Below, piece after piece: positions 24,545-32,994 of a stretch of 64,000 bases of DNA. The notes under the pieces are model-generated. The model worked only from the letters and a program-made list of their open reading frames with translations, was not told where the DNA came from and made no database searches. Within the stretch, counting starts at the first letter, position 1; each line of letters begins with the position of its first letter. This DNA is from Alicyclobacillus sp. SO9 (GTDB lineage: Bacteria > Bacillota > Bacilli > Alicyclobacillales > Alicyclobacillaceae), in the NCBI RefSeq assembly GCF_016406125.1, contig NZ_CP066339.1, positions 2,480,001 to 2,544,000 of the forward strand. The letters run 5' to 3'. Made by a program: the position numbers and the translations under genes.

Positions 24545-27220
24545 ATGACTCCAATGATGAAGCAGTATATGGAGATAAAGGAAAAGCATCAGGATGCACT
24601 GTTAATGTTTCGACTTGGTGATTTCTACGAGTTATTTGAAGAAGACGCCAAAACGGCGAGTAAGGAACTGGAAATCACGCTCACTGGGAGAGCAGGCGGC
24701 GCACAGGGACGTATTCCCATGTGCGGCGTCCCATTTCACAGTGCCGCACAGTACATCGCACGCTTGAACGAAAAAGGCTACTCTGTTGCCATCTGTGAAC
24801 AAACAGAGGATCCACAACAAGCCAAGGGACTGGTTAAGCGGGAAGTGGTCCGTGTCATTACTCCTGGAACGGCATTGCCAGATGTCGGTACTGGAAATCG
24901 GTACATGGCATCACTGATTGTCCGCAACGGATTGATTGGTCTTTCATTTTTGGACGTTGGAACAGGAGAGGTCTATACTGACGAGTTTTCGGAGGAGAAA
25001 GAGGCAAGAGAACAGTTTGCTTCGTGGCAACCGGTAGAAATCCTCACTTATGACAGTCTTGACTCCGAGCAGCAGCTGCCGCTCTTGTTGCAGTGGAGCC
25101 GCGAACATCAAATTCCAGTCACAATCAGGTCCGAAGCTAGGCAGCAACCTGCGAAAATGCAGCAAGTGGTTCTCAGTCAATACCATGTATCTACTTTGTT
25201 GCCGTTGGACTTGGACAAGTCTCCTGCTGCTGCCGAAGCGTTGGGACTTGCTCTGCAATACATCCGGGATACTCAAAAGGTGGATTTGGCTCACTTACGA
25301 CAACCTGCGCGGGTCCGTCAGCAGCAAGCAATGCATTTAGACTACACGGCTCTTGCCAATCTGGAAGTTTTGGAGACCGTTCGTACGCGAAAGCAGAACA
25401 GTTCACTGTACGGTTTACTTCACCGTACCAAGACTGCCATGGGAAGCAGGCTTTTGCGGAAGTGGCTGGAACGTCCTCTAAAGGATGTTAAAGCCATAGA
25501 GGCACGATTAGATGCAGTAGAGGTACTCGTGAATGACTTGTTTCTTCGAAACCATTTGCAAGAAGCGCTGGCAAACGTGTACGATCTCGAGCGCCTTGCT
25601 GGAAGAGTTGCCTTCGGCTCTGCCAATGCGCGAGATTTACTCGCGGTGTCGAGGTCGCTCCTGCAACTCCCTGAACTGACAGATGTACTTTCGCAACGCC
25701 CGGAAAAATTGTTTTCGGATTTGACTTCGCGGATGCCTGACCTGACAGCGCTTGCTAAGGAGATTGAACACACGCTTGTCGACGAACCGCCTGTGTCTGT
25801 ACGTGACGGCAGCTTGATTCGAAAAGGTGTCAATGAAGAATTAGATGCATTGCGTGAATTGAGCGGATCGGGAAAAACGTGGCTTGCGAACCTTGAACAG
25901 CAGGAACGGGAAAGAACGGGTATCAAGTCTCTTAAAGTAGGTTACAACAAAGTGTTTGGCTATTACCTTGAGGTGTCAAAGGCGAATTTGCACTTGGTTC
26001 CAGACAACTATGAAAGGCGGCAGACTTTGTCGTCTGCAGAGCGCTATGTCTTACCAGAGTTGAAGGAACAGGAAGCCAGAATTCTCAATGCGGAAGACAG
26101 TTCTACTGCCTTGGAGTACGACTTGTTTACGGACCTGCGGAACAAGGTGCAATGTTCGTTGCTTCAATTGCAGCAGGCTGCCGATGTGGTAGCAGAGATT
26201 GACATCCTGTGTGCGTTCGCCTCAGTTTCTGTTGAAGGAGGATACACCCGTCCTGTTTTAATGGAAGAGAGAGGTATTGAGATTCGAGCAGGCCGTCATC
26301 CGGTTGTTGAAGCGCAGATGAGAGGGCAATTTGTTCCAAATGATGTGTCGTTGACCTCCACTCGTCAGATGGTTTTAATCACCGGACCGAACATGGCCGG
26401 AAAGAGCACGTTTATGCGTCAGACGGCATTGATTGTGCTGATGGCTCATATTGGGTGCTTTGTGCCGGCTGAGTCAGCGCAAATCGGGCTTGTCGACCGC
26501 ATTTTCACGCGCATCGGTGCGTCCGATGATCTGACTGCCGGACAGAGTACATTTATGGTGGAAATGGTGGAGTTGGCGCAGGTTCTGCGTCAGGGAACGA
26601 ATCGAAGTCTAGTGCTCCTCGATGAAGTTGGACGAGGAACGAGTACATACGACGGCTTGTGCATTGCAGAATCTGTGATGGAAACACTCTCACAACCGGA
26701 TTCCCCCTTGACGCTGTTCGCAACCCATTACCATGAGTTGACGGAGACAGCCGATACCATGAATAGTGTTGCCAATGCCTCGGTCCTCGTTCAAGAAGAA
26801 GGGGATTCCATTTCCTTTTTACATACGGTGGTGGACCGTCCGGCAGACCGAAGTTACGGTATTCAGGTTGCCAAACTTGCCGGTGTACCCAGTCACGTCA
26901 TTGAGAGAGCACAGGACCTGCTGCAGAAACGAGAAAACAGTGCTTCAGTGCTTGCGGCACGTTCTGCGACTGCGGTTAAGGAAACTGCAGTGGCTTTAAA
27001 TAGCGTTGAGCCCGCTGCGACGAACTCGAATTCGAACTTCCCAGCTTCTCACACGGGGATGTCTCAGCAAGGGCTCTTGGGCCTGTTTCCAGATACTGAT
27101 TTACTTGATGAACTGGCCCAGATTGATGTACTCAAATTGACCCCAATTGACGCGATGAACAAATTGTACGAAGTCGTACAGAGAGTGAAGGATGTGACTG
27201 GATGGGACAAATCCAGGTAA
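24545..27220 (+). CDS. mutS: DNA mismatch repair protein MutS
   Basis: MutS recognises mismatches and small loops and recruits MutL. All family parts are present: N-terminal FRLGDFYELF mismatch-contact motif (Phe-x-Glu), connector, lever and clamp domains, and the ATPase with GPNMAGKSTFMRQ (Walker A near 614), LVLLDEVGRGTSTYDG (Walker B) and FATHYHELTE. At 891 residues it is of MutS1 length. ATG 24545 lies 24 bases after ricA, with the AGGGAG sequence upstream. It overlaps mutL by 19 bases. Confidence 0.96.
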   Translation: MTPMMKQYMEIKEKHQDALLMFRLGDFYELFEEDAKTASKELEITLTGRAGGAQGRIPMCGVPFHSAAQYIARLNEKGYSVAICEQTEDPQQAKGLVKREVVRVITPGTALPDVGTGNRYMASLIVRNGLIGLSFLDVGTGEVYTDEFSEEKEAREQFASWQPVEILTYDSLDSEQQLPLLLQWSREHQIPVTIRSEARQQPAKMQQVVLSQYHVSTLLPLDLDKSPAAAEALGLALQYIRDTQKVDLAHLRQPARVRQQQAMHLDYTALANLEVLETVRTRKQNSSLYGLLHRTKTAMGSRLLRKWLERPLKDVKAIEARLDAVEVLVNDLFLRNHLQEALANVYDLERLAGRVAFGSANARDLLAVSRSLLQLPELTDVLSQRPEKLFSDLTSRMPDLTALAKEIEHTLVDEPPVSVRDGSLIRKGVNEELDALRELSGSGKTWLANLEQQERERTGIKSLKVGYNKVFGYYLEVSKANLHLVPDNYERRQTLSSAERYVLPELKEQEARILNAEDSSTALEYDLFTDLRNKVQCSLLQLQQAADVVAEIDILCAFASVSVEGGYTRPVLMEERGIEIRAGRHPVVEAQMRGQFVPNDVSLTSTRQMVLITGPNMAGKSTFMRQTALIVLMAHIGCFVPAESAQIGLVDRIFTRIGASDDLTAGQSTFMVEMVELAQVLRQGTNRSLVLLDEVGRGTSTYDGLCIAESVMETLSQPDSPLTLFATHYHELTETADTMNSVANASVLVQEEGDSISFLHTVVDRPADRSYGIQVAKLAGVPSHVIERAQDLLQKRENSASVLAARSATAVKETAVALNSVEPAATNSNSNFPASHTGMSQQGLLGLFPDTDLLDELAQIDVLKLTPIDAMNKLYEVVQRVKDVTGWDKSR

Positions 27221-29292
27221 TGTCACCGGCTTTGGCCAACCAAATCGCAGCAGGGGAGGTTGTGGAACGCCCTGCTTCCTGTGTTAAAGAATTGCTGGAC
27301 AACAGTCTGGATGCTGGCGCATCCAAAGTCTCTATAGCTCTTGAAGAAGGCGGCATTTCTGCTATCGTAGTTGAGGATAACGGCAAAGGCATGGATAAGG
27401 AGGACGCTGTTCTAGCTTTTGCTCGCCACGCGACCAGTAAATTGAAGACCGAGTATGAGTTAACAAGAATAATGACGCTCGGATTTCGCGGTGAGGCGTT
27501 GGCTTCGATTGCGGCTGTTAGTCGTGTGAGATTGCAAACGAGATCGGAGAAAGAAGAACACGGCTGGGTTGTCACGGCAGAGGGCAGTGATGCAACGAAC
27601 GTTCCGGAGCCCATTGGCATGGCTTCGGGCACCACGGTTGAGGTCAGGGACTTGTTTTTCAACACGCCGGCCAGGCTGAAGTATTTACGCACAGTGCATA
27701 CGGAGCAGGCGCGCTGCGTTGAAGTTGTGCAGCGGGCAGCGCTCAGTCGGCCTGATGTAGCGTTTCGGCTGGAAGTTGACCATCGCATACTGTTTCAGAC
27801 ACCAGGAAAAAACAAGGTGTTGGACGTGCTCGCGACCTTATACGGAGTCGGGGAAGCAAGGCAGTTTCTGAAAGTCGACATGGAAACGCCGGACTACCGT
27901 GTGTATGGTTATATTGGGAGACCCACACAGGGGAAGTCTTCGCGGACTCACGCAAACTGGTTTCTTAACGAGCGGTCTATTCGCAACATTGGTCTGCATC
28001 AAGCCGTGATGAAAGGGTATCAAGGCAGGCTGATGATTAATAAACACCCTGTGTATGCCTTGTATTTAAAGATGAATGCGACGTTGGTGGACGTGAATAT
28101 TCACCCGCATAAATCTGAAGTCAGATTTAGTGAAGAGAGAGATGTCACGCGCCTGGTGCAAGAAGCGGTGAGTCAAGCTTTGGAGCAGGCGTTTCTTGTC
28201 CCGGGAGCGGATCGATCGAGGGACAACTGGCATCACAATGGACCCCAATCTCTGCAGAAGGACCTGGGGCTGAAGGAAGAGCATGGACCAAGGGTTCGAG
28301 ACTCCTATGAACCGCGACGTCCGTCTTCCGCGGAGGAAATTGCTGCAGCGAAAGACTTGTTTCGAACAACCCATACATCAACCGGACTCGTCCCGAGTGG
28401 CAACGGCTCAGTTGGGGCGGTCATTCACGAGCAGAAACAGCCTCTTGAGACGGACAAGGATGACGCTGTGTCGGTTGACAAAGATCCCGTATCTGAAGCG
28501 AAGCTTGAGCCAAGGGAAACGACGTACGCAGATGCAGCAGAGGCTGTGCCGGAAGCTGCTCAACGGGATGGGGACAGAACGAAGGGCGTAATAGAGCCTT
28601 CACACGCGACTGAGGAAGACCGGGGGGACTCTGACGCATCAGGAGAAGATACGACGAATAGACTTCAACACATTGACGGAGAAAGGTCCGTAGAGGCGAC
28701 GCGTCGACAACTTAGGGCACTTCGTCCTATTGGGCAGGTACTCGGAACCTACATTTTGGCTGAGGCGGACAATGCGCTGTTCGTCATCGATCAGCATGCC
28801 GCTCACGAACGCGTTCTGTATGAACGTTTTCGTGAGCAGACGCAAGCGAGCCATACTGGCTCAATCCCCCTGTTGACGCCCATTACGCTGACGCTCACAC
28901 CTCAGCAGCATGCCGTGTGTACAACACATTTAGAGTTGTTGAAGACACTTGGGATTGGCGTGGAGGAGTTTGGCGGTTACGAAATTATTGTCCGGACCAT
29001 TCCTCATGTTTGGGAAGGCCTTGATGCACCCGTCTTGCTGGAGGAACTTTTACAACAGTTGACAGAGGTTGGGCGTCACCAAGATGTGCGGGAAGCCCTG
29101 CGCGAAAAAATTATCATGCGAGCTTGTAAGTCAGCGATTAAAGCGAACCACCGCTTGTCTGAAATGGAAATTTCAGCTCTGTGTCAGGCCCTGCCAGACT
29201 TGGACGATCCCTTTCACTGTCCACACGGCCGCCCTGTTCTGATTCGGTTGTCAAACGAAGATTTGGAGAAGGAGTTCCGACGTATTGTGTAA
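27202..29292 (+). CDS. mutL: DNA mismatch repair protein MutL (endonuclease type)
   Basis: The N-terminal GHKL ATPase has ANQIAAGEVVERP, VEDNGKGM and TLGFRGEALASI. The C-terminal dimerisation domain keeps the endonuclease motifs DQHAAHERVLYERF, ACKSAIKANHR and CPHGRP, so this MutL should nick DNA itself, as in bacteria without MutH. The linker (about 370-495) is long, acidic and of low complexity. ATG 27202 lies inside the end of mutS. It is followed by, and overlaps, a methyltransferase gene. Confidence 0.95.
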   Translation: MGQIQVMSPALANQIAAGEVVERPASCVKELLDNSLDAGASKVSIALEEGGISAIVVEDNGKGMDKEDAVLAFARHATSKLKTEYELTRIMTLGFRGEALASIAAVSRVRLQTRSEKEEHGWVVTAEGSDATNVPEPIGMASGTTVEVRDLFFNTPARLKYLRTVHTEQARCVEVVQRAALSRPDVAFRLEVDHRILFQTPGKNKVLDVLATLYGVGEARQFLKVDMETPDYRVYGYIGRPTQGKSSRTHANWFLNERSIRNIGLHQAVMKGYQGRLMINKHPVYALYLKMNATLVDVNIHPHKSEVRFSEERDVTRLVQEAVSQALEQAFLVPGADRSRDNWHHNGPQSLQKDLGLKEEHGPRVRDSYEPRRPSSAEEIAAAKDLFRTTHTSTGLVPSGNGSVGAVIHEQKQPLETDKDDAVSVDKDPVSEAKLEPRETTYADAAEAVPEAAQRDGDRTKGVIEPSHATEEDRGDSDASGEDTTNRLQHIDGERSVEATRRQLRALRPIGQVLGTYILAEADNALFVIDQHAAHERVLYERFREQTQASHTGSIPLLTPITLTLTPQQHAVCTTHLELLKTLGIGVEEFGGYEIIVRTIPHVWEGLDAPVLLEELLQQLTEVGRHQDVREALREKIIMRACKSAIKANHRLSEMEISALCQALPDLDDPFHCPHGRPVLIRLSNEDLEKEFRRIV

Positions 29293-30091
29293 AACCACAA
29301 ACCATGCCACACGTTTTGTTGTGACGACGCCATGGTCAGAATCTGATGCGGCCTCGAAGCAGGCAGATGAATTGGCTCTATGGTTTCATTGCAAGCGCGT
29401 GGTTCGAAATGCCAGAAGCATTGTCAAAGTATGCCGGGACGAAGCTGTTGAGGCCTGCTTAATTGCAGATGAGGTCCCAAAGTTTTATCATATGTCTGCT
29501 CCCGACAAGGCACTCTATTTCCATCCCGGTATGGCGATGCAGCGTTGCCTGCAGTTGGAACGGGGGCAGAGTGACAGACTGTTAACCGCCGCTGGAGTGA
29601 GGCTCGGCGATACGGTTGTGGATGCGACTCTTGGGTTGGGGACGGATTCGCTGGTTTTGGCGTTCGCTGTGGGTGACAAGGGCCGAGTTGAATCCCTTGA
29701 GGTCTCAGAACCACTGGCGATATTAGTCTCTTTTGCCATACATAAACGTGCAGAGCAGCCGGACTGGATGCAGCCCCTGCTTGAGCGGATTCGTGTTCAC
29801 GTAACCGATTATCTCAGTTTCCTGCAAATGATGCCGACGGACAGTGTGGATATCGTATATTTTGATCCTATGTTTCGCAGTAGAAGTCATCATCCTTCCA
29901 GCGCTGATGCATTGCGGGAATATGCGGACAGCAGAGCACTGTCAGAGGCAGCAATAAGGGAAGCAAAGCGAGTAGCAAGGCGACGTGTAGTGGTAAAAGA
30001 GCGGATTTCTTCAGGCGTCTTTGAGCGGTTTGGTTTGAGGCCGGACAAAGAAAGAGCAAGGTTTTCCTATGGTATTCTGAATGTGAGGTAG
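29285..30091 (+). CDS. RsmJ/YpiP-like class I SAM-dependent methyltransferase
   Basis: The fold is shown by VVDATLGLGTDSLVLAF (motif I, near 118) and VDIVYFDPMFRSR (a DP-[FM] catalytic pattern seen in RsmJ-like RNA guanine methyltransferases), with an N-terminal domain of about 100 residues. The likely target is RNA, but the exact base is not known in Firmicutes. A GTG start at 29285 overlaps the mutL stop by 8 bases. It lies 3 bases before miaA, so it is part of the same operon. Confidence 0.78.
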   Translation: MCKTTNHATRFVVTTPWSESDAASKQADELALWFHCKRVVRNARSIVKVCRDEAVEACLIADEVPKFYHMSAPDKALYFHPGMAMQRCLQLERGQSDRLLTAAGVRLGDTVVDATLGLGTDSLVLAFAVGDKGRVESLEVSEPLAILVSFAIHKRAEQPDWMQPLLERIRVHVTDYLSFLQMMPTDSVDIVYFDPMFRSRSHHPSSADALREYADSRALSEAAIREAKRVARRRVVVKERISSGVFERFGLRPDKERARFSYGILNVR

Positions 30092-30094
30092 TTT

Positions 30095-31084
30095 ATGAGG
30101 AGGTTGAGGCAACTCTTGGCCAACAAGCCGCCAGTACTTTGTATTGTAGGTCCGACTGGAATTGGGAAGAGTGATTTTGGTGTGTCCGTGGCAAAAGCTG
30201 TGGGCGGTGAAGTAGTGTCTGCTGATTCAATGCAAATATACAAGAAAATGGATATTGGTACGGGTAAATTGCGTGAGGATGAAATGCAGGGCGTGCCACA
30301 CTATCTGATTGATATTGCAGAACCGGATGCCACTTTTTCCGTAGCCCAGTGGACGAAACGGGCAGACGAGGCCATCTCCTCAATTTTGCGAAGGCAGCGT
30401 TTGCCCATTGTGGTCGGCGGGACAGGTTTGTATATTCGTTCTATAACTGAAAATTTGGATTTTGGAAAGACCCGCGGGTCGGCTCAAATTCGTCAAAAAT
30501 GGGAGCACTACGCCCTGAAACATGGGCAACTGCAATTGCATAAGATTTTAGAGGAGCGTGACAAGGAGGCAGCACAGCGGCTGCATCCCAACGATGTGCG
30601 AAGAGTGATCCGTGCGCTTGAGGTACTCGAAACGGGCGGGAAGCCGTTCTCAGATGGCTATGACTGGTCCATTCAAGGGGGGCGGTACGATACAGTCCAG
30701 TTTGGACTTCGAATGAACAGGCAAGACTTGTATGCGCGTGTGGAGCATAGAATTGACAAAATGTTGGAGACTGGTTTGTTCGATGAAGTGGAGTCCTTGC
30801 TGAGACAAGATTACAACTGGGACTTGATTTCTATGCAAGCAATCGGGTACAAAGAATTAGCGTCATACTTTCGCGGACTGTGCACACGGGAGGAAGCAGT
30901 TGCACTTCTAAAGCGTAATACCCGGCGTTTTGTCAAACGTCAGATGTCCTGGTTCGGGCGCGATGGTAGAATTAAATGGCTTGATGTAGATCCGGTGAAA
31001 GGTATAGCAAACGATAGCTTTTCGCAGGTATACAACGAGGCTGTCAAACTTAAGGCAGGAATTCAAAAGGCCGAGACCGAATAG
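30095..31084 (+). CDS. miaA: tRNA dimethylallyltransferase MiaA
   Basis: MiaA adds the dimethylallyl group to A37 of tRNAs reading UNN codons, the step before MiaB. The sequence shows the P-loop VGPTGIGKSDFG, SADSMQIYKKMDIGTGK, HYLIDIAEPD, VVGGTGLYI, NDVRRVIRALEV and KRNTRRFVKRQMSWFGRD (tRNA contact). Length is 329. It is spaced 3 bases from the upstream methyltransferase and 40 bases from hfq, matching the miaA-hfq order common to many bacteria. Confidence 0.95.
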   Translation: MRRLRQLLANKPPVLCIVGPTGIGKSDFGVSVAKAVGGEVVSADSMQIYKKMDIGTGKLREDEMQGVPHYLIDIAEPDATFSVAQWTKRADEAISSILRRQRLPIVVGGTGLYIRSITENLDFGKTRGSAQIRQKWEHYALKHGQLQLHKILEERDKEAAQRLHPNDVRRVIRALEVLETGGKPFSDGYDWSIQGGRYDTVQFGLRMNRQDLYARVEHRIDKMLETGLFDEVESLLRQDYNWDLISMQAIGYKELASYFRGLCTREEAVALLKRNTRRFVKRQMSWFGRDGRIKWLDVDPVKGIANDSFSQVYNEAVKLKAGIQKAETE

Positions 31085-31124
31085 AGTCAACGTAGGAGTC
31101 TCGCAGTGAGTGGAGGATGCATTC

Positions 31125-31367
31125 ATGAGCAAACAACCCATTAATATTCAAGACACTTTTTTAAATCAAGTACGAAAAGACAAAGTCCCTGTTATTGTGT
31201 ATCTGGTAAACGGTTTTCAGATTCGCGGAACTGTCAAAGCATTTGACAACTTCACGGTGGTGCTTGAGAGTGATGGCAAACAGCAAATGATTTATAAGCA
31301 TGCCATCTCAACATTCAATCCCATGAGGAACGTAAATCTGACATTTGAGTCAGGATCCGAGGAGTAA
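31125..31367 (+). CDS. hfq: RNA chaperone Hfq
   Basis: An Sm-like hexameric RNA-binding protein that promotes small RNA and mRNA pairing. The 80-residue sequence carries Sm1 ([18 protein letters not shown]) and Sm2 ([10 protein letters not shown]) motifs and starts [15 protein letters not shown] as in Bacillus Hfq. ATG 31125 is preferred because GTGGAGGATG stands just upstream; a GTG at 31110 is in frame but lies within that site. Confidence 0.95.
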   Translation: MSKQPINIQDTFLNQVRKDKVPVIVYLVNGFQIRGTVKAFDNFTVVLESDGKQQMIYKHAISTFNPMRNVNLTFESGSEE

Positions 31368-31421
31368 ATAGAAGGACAAAATCACAGGCAATTTCGACGC
31401 AAATTTAATCGAAATCAGGCG

Positions 31422-31450
31422 TTGACAATAGCGATTTAAATGTGATAAGT
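31422..31450 (+). promoter_or_regulatory. Probable promoter of the tRNA cluster
   Basis: A perfect TTGACA (31422-31427) is followed 17 bases later by ATAAGT or, one base on, TAAGTT, about 25 bases before the first tRNA. It is the only such element between hfq and the tRNAs. Confidence 0.5.
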
Positions 31451-31472
31451 TATGACTTGTCGCTGATGCGGC

Positions 31473-31548
<76 letters not shown>

Positions 31549-31551
31549 TAC

Positions 31552-31635
31552 GGAGGGATACCAAAGTGGCCAAATGGGGCGGACTGTAAATCCGTTGCGG
31601 AAGCTTCGAAGGTTCGAATCCTTCTCCCTCCACCA
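31552..31635 (+). tRNA. tRNA-Tyr (anticodon GTA)
   Basis: A class II tRNA with a long variable arm; acceptor GGAGGGA/TCCCTCC, loop CTGTAAA, encoded CCA. It reads UAY codons and is a likely MiaA/MiaB substrate class (A37). Confidence 0.95.
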
Positions 31636-31685
31636 GTTCCTTCGGGAGCCTTCATCAGCGACAGGTCAAGTTCCTGAAATCGCTA

Positions 31686-31761
31686 AGGGGCGTAGTTCAG
31701 TTGGTAGAACGGCGGTCTCCAAAACCGCATGTCGTGGGTTCGAATCCTGCCGCCCCTGCCA
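31686..31761 (+). tRNA. tRNA-Trp (anticodon CCA)
   Basis: Acceptor AGGGGCG/CGCCCCT, anticodon loop CTCCAAA, T-arm GGGTTCGAATCC, encoded CCA. Confidence 0.95.
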
Positions 31762-31762
31762 T

Positions 31763-31839
31763 GGTGAGTATGGCGAAGTGGTTAACGCACCGGATTGTGG
31801 TTCCGGCACTCGTGGGTTCGATTCCCACTACTCACCCCA
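31763..31839 (+). tRNA. tRNA-His (anticodon GTG)
   Basis: Acceptor GTGAGTA/TACTCAC with the extra 5' G(-1) opposite discriminator C73, the hallmark of tRNA-His; loop TTGTGGT; encoded CCA. Confidence 0.95.
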
Positions 31840-31847
31840 TATTTCAA

Positions 31848-31922
31848 TGGGGGGTAGCCAAGTGGTAAGGCAACGGACTTTGACTCCGTCATGCGAAGGT
31901 TCGAACCCTTCCCTCCCAGCCA
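31848..31922 (+). tRNA. tRNA-Gln (anticodon TTG)
   Basis: Acceptor TGGGGGG/CCTCCCA (one G-T pair), loop CTTTGAC, encoded CCA. Confidence 0.94.
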
Positions 31923-31964
31923 GTTTTACAGGCGCCTTGGCGAGAGTCAGTAATTGTATGGTAA

Positions 31965-32041
31965 GTGCCCGTAGCTCAGCTGGATAGAGCGCTTGACTAC
32001 GAATCAAGAGGTCGGGAGTTCGAATCTCTCCGGGCACGCCA
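31965..32041 (+). tRNA. tRNA-Arg (anticodon ACG)
   Basis: Acceptor GTGCCCG/CGGGCAC, loop CTACGAA. A34 is normally deaminated to inosine by TadA so that it reads CGU, CGC and CGA. CCA is encoded. Confidence 0.95.
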
Positions 32042-32042
32042 T

Positions 32043-32119
32043 CGGAGCATAGCGCAGCTTGGTAGCGCGCCTGCCTTGGGAGCAGGAGGTCGTGGGTTCG
32101 AATCCCGCTGCTCCGACCA
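32043..32119 (+). tRNA. tRNA-Pro (anticodon TGG)
   Basis: Acceptor CGGAGCA/TGCTCCG, loop CTTGGGA, T-arm GGGTTCGAATCC, encoded CCA. Confidence 0.95.
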
Positions 32120-32201
32120 GATATCGTCTCAGTCAGTTGTTTATGGCAGGACGTAGCATATGTTTTTCACGACTACTAGACAAGTCCTGAGACGAGGCCT
32201 T

Positions 32202-32276
32202 GGGGGTATAGCTCAGTGGGAGAGCACCTGCCTTGCACGCAGGGGGCCGTCGGTTCGAATCCGACTACCTCCACCA
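32202..32276 (+). tRNA. tRNA-Ala (anticodon TGC)
   Basis: Acceptor GGGGGTA/TACCTCC, loop CTTGCAC, encoded CCA. It lies after an 82-base spacer, the longest in the cluster. Confidence 0.95.
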
Positions 32277-32281
32277 AGTAT

Positions 32282-32356
32282 TCCTCGATAGCTCAGCGGT
32301 AGAGCATCCGGCTGTTAACCGGAGGGTCGTAGGTTCGAATCCTACTCGGGGAGCCA
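32282..32356 (+). tRNA. tRNA-Asn (anticodon GTT)
   Basis: Acceptor TCCTCGA/TCGGGGA, loop CTGTTAA, encoded CCA. Confidence 0.95.
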
Positions 32357-32357
32357 C

Positions 32358-32433
32358 GCTCCCATAGCTCAGCCGGCAGAGCGCATCCATGGTAAGGATG
32401 AGGTCATCGGTTCGAATCCGATTGGGAGCTCCA
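32358..32433 (+). tRNA. tRNA-Thr (anticodon GGT)
   Basis: Acceptor GCTCCCA/TGGGAGC, loop ATGGTAA, encoded CCA. Second Thr isoacceptor in the cluster, one base after tRNA-Asn. Confidence 0.93.
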
Positions 32434-32458
32434 TGGGTTATCAGAGGGAATTGCACCC

Positions 32459-32533
32459 GGCCCCATGGTCAAGCGGTTAAGACACCGCCCTTTCACGGCG
32501 GTAACGGGGGTTCGAGTCCCCCTGGGGTCACCA
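32459..32533 (+). tRNA. tRNA-Glu (anticodon TTC)
   Basis: Acceptor GGCCCCA/TGGGGTC, loop CTTTCAC, encoded CCA. Confidence 0.95.
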
Positions 32534-32606
32534 CTAGCATCTACTAGTATTAGAAAAAGCAGTGCTTGCTGAAATCTAGGCATGTGCAAATTTGAGCCAG
32601 ATATAT

Positions 32607-32682
32607 GGGCGGTTAGCTCAGTTGGGAGAGCACCTGCCTTACAAGCAGGGGGTCAGCGGTTCGAGCCCGTTACCGCCCACCA
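32607..32682 (+). tRNA. tRNA-Val (anticodon TAC)
   Basis: Acceptor GGGCGGT/ACCGCCC, loop CTTACAA, encoded CCA. Confidence 0.95.
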
Positions 32683-32687
32683 TATAT

Positions 32688-32779
32688 GGAGTGATGGCCG
32701 AGTCGGTCGAAGGCGCTCGCCTGCTAAGCGAGTATACGGCTAAACCGTATCGAGGGTTCGAATCCCTCTCACTCCGCCA
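32688..32779 (+). tRNA. tRNA-Ser (anticodon GCT)
   Basis: A class II tRNA of 92 bases with a long variable arm (ATACGG/CCGTAT); acceptor GGAGTGA/TCACTCC, loop CTGCTAA, encoded CCA. Last of the cluster. Confidence 0.95.
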
Positions 32780-32789
32780 TAGGATTGGG

Positions 32790-32814
32790 GAGCAGGCGTA
32801 TGCCTGCTCTTTTT
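32790..32814 (+). terminator. Terminator of the tRNA cluster
   Basis: The stem GAGCAGGC/GCCTGCTC with a four-base loop is followed by TTTTT, 10 bases after tRNA-Ser. Confidence 0.88.
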
Positions 32815-32994
32815 ATGTATACAGACTTGGTACAGGCTGAATGGACATCGATTGATTATAGATGGAGTTGACTGACGGAGTTGACTGACGGGTCGTCCGA
32901 ATGTTCGTCTTTCACGTAGAGAATATGCGAGAATGTTTTGGTCTATTGCCGGGTACAGTAAGGGGGCAGATCGAGAAAGGAGGAACCCGGCAAC